Source: an uncultured Treponema sp. | GTDB lineage: Bacteria; Spirochaetota; Spirochaetia; Treponematales; Treponemataceae | Assembly: GCA_934691925.1 (NCBI GenBank) | Contig: CAKUTI010000004.1 | Location: 23,171 to 87,170 of the forward strand | Length of the DNA stretch: 64,000 nt | Direction: 5' to 3' | Part shown: in pieces, positions 59,636-64,000 of the stretch | Layout of the letters: every line of letters begins with the position of its first letter | Numbering within the stretch: position 1 is the stretch's first letter | Made by a program: the position numbers and the translations under genes | The notes under the pieces: model-generated | What the model was told of the DNA's origin: nothing | Seen by the model: the letters and a program-made list of their open reading frames with translations, nothing else | The model's database searches: none

Positions 59636-62227
59636 TTACAGCATTTCAACGTAGGTTTTTCCAAATCCGCCGTCTTCGGGACGCGCGTAGTGAAAATCTT
59701 TTACGCCAGGATAATTTGAAAGATAGTCGTGGACTGCCTGCTGCAAAATTCCGTTTCCTTTTCCATGGATTATGCTGAACGAGCGGAAATTTGTCATTGC
59801 GCAAAGGTCGAGCTGCCGCTGCAGCGCTTTCATCGCTTCTTCCTCCCTCATTCCGAGCAGGCGAAGCTCAAAGAGAGGCGAGCCGTTTGCGTCGCTTTTG
59901 TTAAGCTCAACGGAATAGTCCGCCGTGCCTGAAAATCCTGCCGGCTTTATGAGCTGCATATCCTTTTCTTTTATGCTCATGCGAATTGAGCCGAGCTGGA
60001 CTGTCCAGACGCCAGGCTTTTCCTCGTGGAGAAGCGTTCCTCTTATTCTTCCGGCTCCCGCGAGAACTTCGACTCCTTCTGCGAATTCCATTTTGACAGG
60101 CTTTGATTTTTTTTCAGGGCGCGCAAGATTGAAAATTTCCTCGTCGGTGTAAGTCTGTTTTGCCGCCGCCAAAGCTTCCTTGTTGCTGAGTTTCCGTTTA
60201 GATTTTTTTGATTTTGATGAAGATGCCCGGTTTTGCGAGAGAGACGAGATTTTCATTCCGTTTTCAGCGATTAAAGTCTCGTTCTTGATTTTTTCTTCAA
60301 GCTCTTTTTGCTGTTTTTCAAGATTTTCCTTTTCGGCTTCAATCGTGAGTTCCTGCTCATCGACATCTTCCGTAAGGTCGTTGATGAATTTCCGCATTTT
60401 GAGAGTTTTCTCGCGTGTGATTTCGCCCTCGCGAAGCTCGCGCACAAGGTTTTCGAGCGTTTTTCTTGTCTCGCGCAAGAATCTGCTTTCGCTTCTTGAC
60501 TCGCGCTCTTTAAGCTCGTTTTCCTTGATTTTAAGTTTCAGCTCTTTTTGTTCGAGTTTTATGATTTTTGATTTCTGGTCTGATTCCTGCCGCTCAAATT
60601 CCTTGACTCGCTCGTCAAGCTCTGCGTGCTTTTGCGTGAGTCCTTTTATCAAAGTTGAGACATCTGTCTGCTGGTTTGAGATGTAGGATTTCGCCTTTTT
60701 TACGGTTTTTTCAGGGAGACCTGAACGCCTTGCAATGTCGAGCGCGTGGCTTTCGCCCGGAACGCCCATCACAATTCTGTATGTGGGGCTTAGAGTTTCC
60801 GCGTTGAATTCCGCGCTTGCGTTCACGCAGAACTCGTTTGTGTAGCCATAGTTTTTCAAGATTCCGTGGTGGGTTGTGGCAAGGACAAAAGCGTGCTTTT
60901 CAATCAGCGCGTCGAGAACCGCCATTGCAACGGCTCCGCCTTCCTGCGGGTCGGTTCCGCTTCCAAGCTCGTCAAGAAGAACGAGAGATCGGCTGTCTGC
61001 GTGCTTTACCGCCGCCGCAAGATTTTTCATGTGCGCGCTGAAAGTCGAAAGCGACTGGTCTATCGACTGCTCGTCTCCGATGTCGGCAAAAACTGCGTCA
61101 AAAATCGGAAGCCGAGTTCCTTCCGCCGCCGGAACTGGAAATCCTGACTGGTTCAAAAGCGAGAACAAGGCGAAAGTTTTTAGCGTGACGGTTTTTCCGC
61201 CTGTGTTCGGGCCTGTTATAATCAGGATGTTTTTTCCTGAAAGAAATTTTATGTCGATTGGAACGGCTTTTTCGCCCAGAAGAGGATGCCGCGCCTGCAA
61301 GAGAAGAGGCGGCTCTGCTGCGCTTTCAGCAAGATTAAGCGCGTAACTGCAGAGATTTTCGTTTCCCCAAGCCGCCGCCGCGTAAGTCTGGTCAAAGAGA
61401 ACCATTGTACAAAGCGCGTTTTTCAAATCCTCATAATATCCGTGAATCTGAAAAGTAAGCTCTGTGAAGATTTTTCTCGTTTCCTGCTGGAGATGAAATT
61501 CCTCTTGAATAAGCTCGTTGTTTTTTCGGACGATTTCCTCAGGCTCGATGTAAAGCGTCTGCCCAGAGCCTGAAACTTCATGCACGATTCCTGAAATCCG
61601 GTTTTTCATTCCAGCTTTTACCGCAAGAACCTGCCTGTCTGCCCTGAACGCCGGAACATTGCTTTCAAGGACGTTTGAAAGAGACGAGTCTGAAGTGAAT
61701 TTTTTTAGCGCGGAATTGATTCCGGCCTTTATCGATGCGATTTTTGCCTTTATCTCCCTGATTTCAGGCAAGTCTTTTAGATTTCCGTCCTTGTCAATCA
61801 CTCTTGAAATTGCGTTCTGAACCGAGACAAGCGAGCTGTACGGGAGATTCTCGCTCAAATCCAAAAGCGACTTTACCGAGACTTCATTTGATGCGGTTTT
61901 TAGCGAAGCGTAAAGATTCAGCGCGCTTTCACAGAAGCCGGAAAGCGCGTAGTGCTGACTCTGTTCGAGCGTTGTTCCTTCCGCCCGCAAAAGCTTTAAA
62001 AATGACTTTATTTCAGTCCAGCCGTTCAGTCTTACAGGATTTTTTGATGTGAGCGCTTTTTGCCACTGCGAGCTTAAAGTCTTGTATTTTGTGATTTCCG
62101 CGATTTTTTCGGACGTGAAAGGCTCGCGCCGCAAAAGCTCGTTTTTGCCTTCGTCTGAAACGCAAAAGCCTGCGATTTGGTCTCTGATTCTATAATAGTC
62201 GAGTTCTTCGAGAGTTCTTCTGTGCAT
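59636..62227 (-). CDS. mutS2: MutS2 endonuclease/ATPase
   Basis: An 863-residue MutS2 that lacks the mismatch-recognition domain of MutS. It starts at MHRRTLEELDYYRIRDQIAG. The ATPase has ITGPNTGGKTVTLKT (Walker A) and SLVLLDELGSGTDPQEGG (Walker B). A long coiled coil (about 500-640) is followed by a KOW-like beta segment (GVEVLAGAGRIRGTLLHEE) and a C-terminal Smr domain (about 785-863) with IIHGKGNGILQQAVHDYL. The usual LDLHG/LDLRG motif that opens the Smr nuclease reads LRLLG here (FELRLLGMREEEAM), losing the acidic residue. Known roles are suppression of recombination and rescue of collided ribosomes. Confidence 0.93.
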   Translation of the reverse strand: MHRRTLEELDYYRIRDQIAGFCVSDEGKNELLRREPFTSEKIAEITKYKTLSSQWQKALTSKNPVRLNGWTEIKSFLKLLRAEGTTLEQSQHYALSGFCESALNLYASLKTASNEVSVKSLLDLSENLPYSSLVSVQNAISRVIDKDGNLKDLPEIREIKAKIASIKAGINSALKKFTSDSSLSNVLESNVPAFRADRQVLAVKAGMKNRISGIVHEVSGSGQTLYIEPEEIVRKNNELIQEEFHLQQETRKIFTELTFQIHGYYEDLKNALCTMVLFDQTYAAAAWGNENLCSYALNLAESAAEPPLLLQARHPLLGEKAVPIDIKFLSGKNILIITGPNTGGKTVTLKTFALFSLLNQSGFPVPAAEGTRLPIFDAVFADIGDEQSIDQSLSTFSAHMKNLAAAVKHADSRSLVLLDELGSGTDPQEGGAVAMAVLDALIEKHAFVLATTHHGILKNYGYTNEFCVNASAEFNAETLSPTYRIVMGVPGESHALDIARRSGLPEKTVKKAKSYISNQQTDVSTLIKGLTQKHAELDERVKEFERQESDQKSKIIKLEQKELKLKIKENELKERESRSESRFLRETRKTLENLVRELREGEITREKTLKMRKFINDLTEDVDEQELTIEAEKENLEKQQKELEEKIKNETLIAENGMKISSLSQNRASSSKSKKSKRKLSNKEALAAAKQTYTDEEIFNLARPEKKSKPVKMEFAEGVEVLAGAGRIRGTLLHEEKPGVWTVQLGSIRMSIKEKDMQLIKPAGFSGTADYSVELNKSDANGSPLFELRLLGMREEEAMKALQRQLDLCAMTNFRSFSIIHGKGNGILQQAVHDYLSNYPGVKDFHYARPEDGGFGKTYVEML

Positions 62228-62353
62228 AGTTTTTTGAAATCTTTATGATTTTGATTTTCCAGTTTTCAAGATTTTTGATTTTTCCGATTTTTTGATTTCT
62301 GTCTTTTTTTTAAGCATTTTTTCCGCAAAATTTTGATTTTTGACTAGGAGATT

Positions 62354-63349
62354 TTAGTCGGCCCAGCTTCCTGTCTCAATCTCATTTCTGATTGTCTGGT
62401 AGCTTTTGAAACGCTCCTCGCTGATTGCGCCTGAATAAACCGCCTCAAGAATTTTGCAGCCCGGCTCGGTCTCGTGGCGGCAGCTCGCGCCGAATTTGCA
62501 TTTTCCGACAAGCGGCTTGATTTCGCGGAAATAAAGTGAAAGCTCCTCTGCCGGAATCGCGTTCAAAACAAATCTTCTGACTCCCGGAGTGTCGATTATC
62601 GAAGCATAAGCGTTCGGAATTCCGTTCACAAGCGACTCGTTCAAGTGAATGTGCATAAGCGTGCCTTTCGTTGTCGTGTGGCAGCCTTTTCCGTATTTTT
62701 TGCTTAGAGAGCCAGTCTTCAAGACAACTGTGCTGTCCAAGACATTTATAAGCGATGATTTTCCGATTCCAGACTGGCCGACAAACGCGCTCAGCTTGCC
62801 TGAAAGAAGCCCCGCAAGCTCCGGCAGGCCTTCTCCTGTTTTTGCAGAAACGCGCAGAACTTTGTAGCCAAGCTCCTCCCAAATTGAAAGACGGTTTTGA
62901 AAGTCCGGGTCTTGGGCTTCAATCAAGTCGTATTTGTTTACAAGAATAACCGGCGTAAGATTTTCAAACTCAGCCTGGGCAAGTTCCCTGTCGATGAATC
63001 TCGGGCGGAATTCAGGCTCGCCCGGAGTTGTAACAAGAATTATATAGTCAAGATTTGCCGCAAGAAGCTGCGGCGCGCGCCCTTTTACGTTCCAGCGCAC
63101 AAAGGAATTTTTTCTAGGATAAAGCGAAGTAATCAGGCCTTTTTCATCGTCGTCATCTTCAAATTCGATTTCAACCTTGTCGCCAGGCGCAAGCGGATTG
63201 TAATATTTCGCATCGACTTTTAGACGCTTGCTCTTAAAAGCGCACGACCGGACTGTCTTAAAACTGTTGCCGTCTGAATCTTTTTCCTCACATTCAATAT
63301 CAAAAACATTATTGCTCCCGCTTAAAACGGTGCCTGTAATCGTTGCCAT
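62354..63349 (-). CDS. rsgA: Ribosome small-subunit GTPase RsgA
   Basis: A 331-residue circularly permuted GTPase. The N-terminal OB domain (about 1-85) has MATITGTVLSGSNNVFDI. The permuted order is clear: NKYDLIEAQD (G4), SAKTGEGL (G5), GQSGIGKSSLINVL (G1), GTLMHIHLNES region with TT (G2), DTPGVRRFVL (G3). The C-terminal zinc site is present as CKFGASCRHETEPGCKI. It matures 30S ribosomes and releases RbfA. It follows mutS2 on the minus strand at a distance of 126 A/T-rich bases with no gene. Confidence 0.95.
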   Translation of the reverse strand: MATITGTVLSGSNNVFDIECEEKDSDGNSFKTVRSCAFKSKRLKVDAKYYNPLAPGDKVEIEFEDDDDEKGLITSLYPRKNSFVRWNVKGRAPQLLAANLDYIILVTTPGEPEFRPRFIDRELAQAEFENLTPVILVNKYDLIEAQDPDFQNRLSIWEELGYKVLRVSAKTGEGLPELAGLLSGKLSAFVGQSGIGKSSLINVLDSTVVLKTGSLSKKYGKGCHTTTKGTLMHIHLNESLVNGIPNAYASIIDTPGVRRFVLNAIPAEELSLYFREIKPLVGKCKFGASCRHETEPGCKILEAVYSGAISEERFKSYQTIRNEIETGSWAD

Positions 63350-63461
63350 AATGCTATATTTTAAATGAGTAACGGCGGTTTTTCAAGTGCGGAAAATCCC
63401 GGAAAGTTTTTGAAGTTTTTTTTAATAGCCTGACTGCAGTTTGAGTCCGTAAAACAAGCTT

Positions 63462-63734
63462 CTTTTGTTGATTTTCCCTTTCGTGCAAAAAGATTATGCT
63501 GACCGTACAACAGCAAAATATTCTGCGTGCAAAAAGATTGTGCTGACCGTACAACAGCAAAATATTGAGCGTGCAAAAAGATTTTGCTGAGCGTCCAATA
63601 GCAAAATATTGAGCGTAGATAAATATTTTGCTGAGCGTCCAATAGCAAAATGCTGAGCGTAGATAAATATTTTGCTGAGCGTGGATAAAGATTATACTTG
63701 ATAGCCAAAGAGCGAAAAACGCTAATTTCATGGC
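63462..63734 (-). repeat. 44-bp tandem hairpin repeat element, copy 2 (inverted)
   Basis: Full 44-bp units start at 63483, 63527, 63571 and 63615, with a 22-bp half-unit at 63659 and a last unit at 63681 that runs into the flank. The half-unit confirms that 22 bp is the basic building block. The flanks CTTTTGTTGATTTTCCCTTT and the reverse of ATGAAATTAGCG...CTATCAAG match copy 1 in reverse orientation. On the minus strand one frame reads MKLAFFALWLSSIIFIHAQ, which looks like a signal peptide, and stays open for 125 residues. It has no ribosome site in front, and the other copy has a stop after two codons. Confidence 0.9.
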
Positions 63735-63878
63735 GATGTCATGTCTGTGATTCCTTATGTGATAAATTTTTGTGTGAAAATAAAATCTATCACGGGCTAC
63801 AGACTTAAAAAGCGCTTGATTTATTTTTGACAGCAGTGAAAAAAATTAAAAAAAATGCAAAAATTTTATTTTGACCTG

Positions 63879-63907
63879 TTGACACTTTTTTGCGGTTAAT
63901 ATATTAT
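63879..63907 (+). promoter_or_regulatory. Consensus promoter for tRNA-Gln
   Basis: TTGACA (63879-63884), a 17-base spacer and TATTAT (63902-63907). The start would be near 63914, giving a short 5-prime leader of about 16 bases before the tRNA. Confidence 0.85.
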
Positions 63908-63929
63908 CTTAAACATCAACGCAACACAT

Positions 63930-64000
63930 TCCCCGATTGTGTAATGGTAGCACTTCAGATTCTGGTTCTGACTGTGGGGGTTCGAATCCTCCTTGGGGAA
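63930..64000 (+). tRNA. tRNA-Gln (anticodon CTG)
   Basis: The acceptor stem TCCCCGA (63930-63936) pairs with TTGGGGA (63993-63999) with one G-T pair. The D arm contains GTAATGGTAGCAC, the anticodon stem TCAGA/TCTGA encloses the loop TTCTGGT with anticodon CTG, and the T arm contains GGTTCGAATCC. The discriminator A is base 64000, at the window edge, so an encoded CCA cannot be checked. It reads CAG glutamine codons. Confidence 0.93.

Overview
The window looks like a chromosome segment of a spirochaete of the genus Treponema, probably a host-associated gut or rumen type rather than T. pallidum. The evidence is the gene order tamB-bamA-skp-mutS and the run flgB-flgC-fliE-fliF-fliG-fliH-fliI-fliJ, both familiar from treponemes, together with spirochaete-style lipoprotein signals, a PUR-alpha-like DUF3276 protein, a DUF2259 secreted protein, moderate G+C, and A/T-rich intergenic DNA full of short hairpins. 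The species assignment is inference.

Layout. 1-8.9 kb: tail of a probable gpsA, ffh, a secreted tandem CBM48-like protein, a 1200-residue acidic/TPR membrane protein, a CTP-dependent lipid kinase-like protein and DUF2259. 9-20 kb: a lamin-tail-like lipoprotein, a U32 rRNA/tRNA hydroxylase-type protein, ssb, an unknown 645-residue protein, hisC plus a phosphodiesterase, a SUMF1-fold secreted protein without the catalytic cysteine pair, and a CorA channel. 20.1-26.2 kb is the accessory region. It holds a 44-bp hairpin repeat element, then a wrecked type II secretion/type IV pilus-like locus (a GspE fragment fused to a GspF fragment, GspG, a second pseudopilin-like protein, a third broken by an in-frame stop, and a single-pass assembly-like protein), two small lipoproteins and a frameshifted clostripain-family peptidase. 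26.2-30.2 kb: a carboxyltransferase subunit (mmdA-like), a 12.7-copy array of a 41-bp palindromic repeat, and an unknown membrane protein. 30.3-38.4 kb: hpt, a beta-helix protein, rnhB, the PUR protein, nifS, aroB, a secreted protein and tmk. 38.5-49 kb: the outer-membrane assembly block tamB-bamA-skp followed by mutS. 49.1-56.9 kb: flagellar basal body, MS ring, switch and export ATPase genes, preceded by a good sigma-28-type promoter and interrupted by strong hairpins. 56.9-64 kb: argR, a uridine-kinase-like protein with a ThrRS-like N-terminus, mutS2, rsgA, a second inverted copy of the 44-bp repeat element, and a tRNA-Gln with a strong promoter.

How parts work together. TamB, BamA and Skp form the outer-membrane protein insertion route. 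The flagellar block builds the periplasmic flagellar motor from the rod (FlgB, FlgC, FliE) through the MS ring and switch (FliF, FliG) to the export ATPase complex (FliH, FliI, FliJ).

The most unusual content is non-coding: (i) the 41-bp array of TCGTCA-N3-TGACGA palindromes; (ii) two inverted copies, 43 kb apart, of an element built from 22-bp half-units arranged as 44-bp hairpin repeats; (iii) a family of multi-arm hairpin elements, one inside the flagellar gene run. The most unusual protein content is the degenerate secretion locus.
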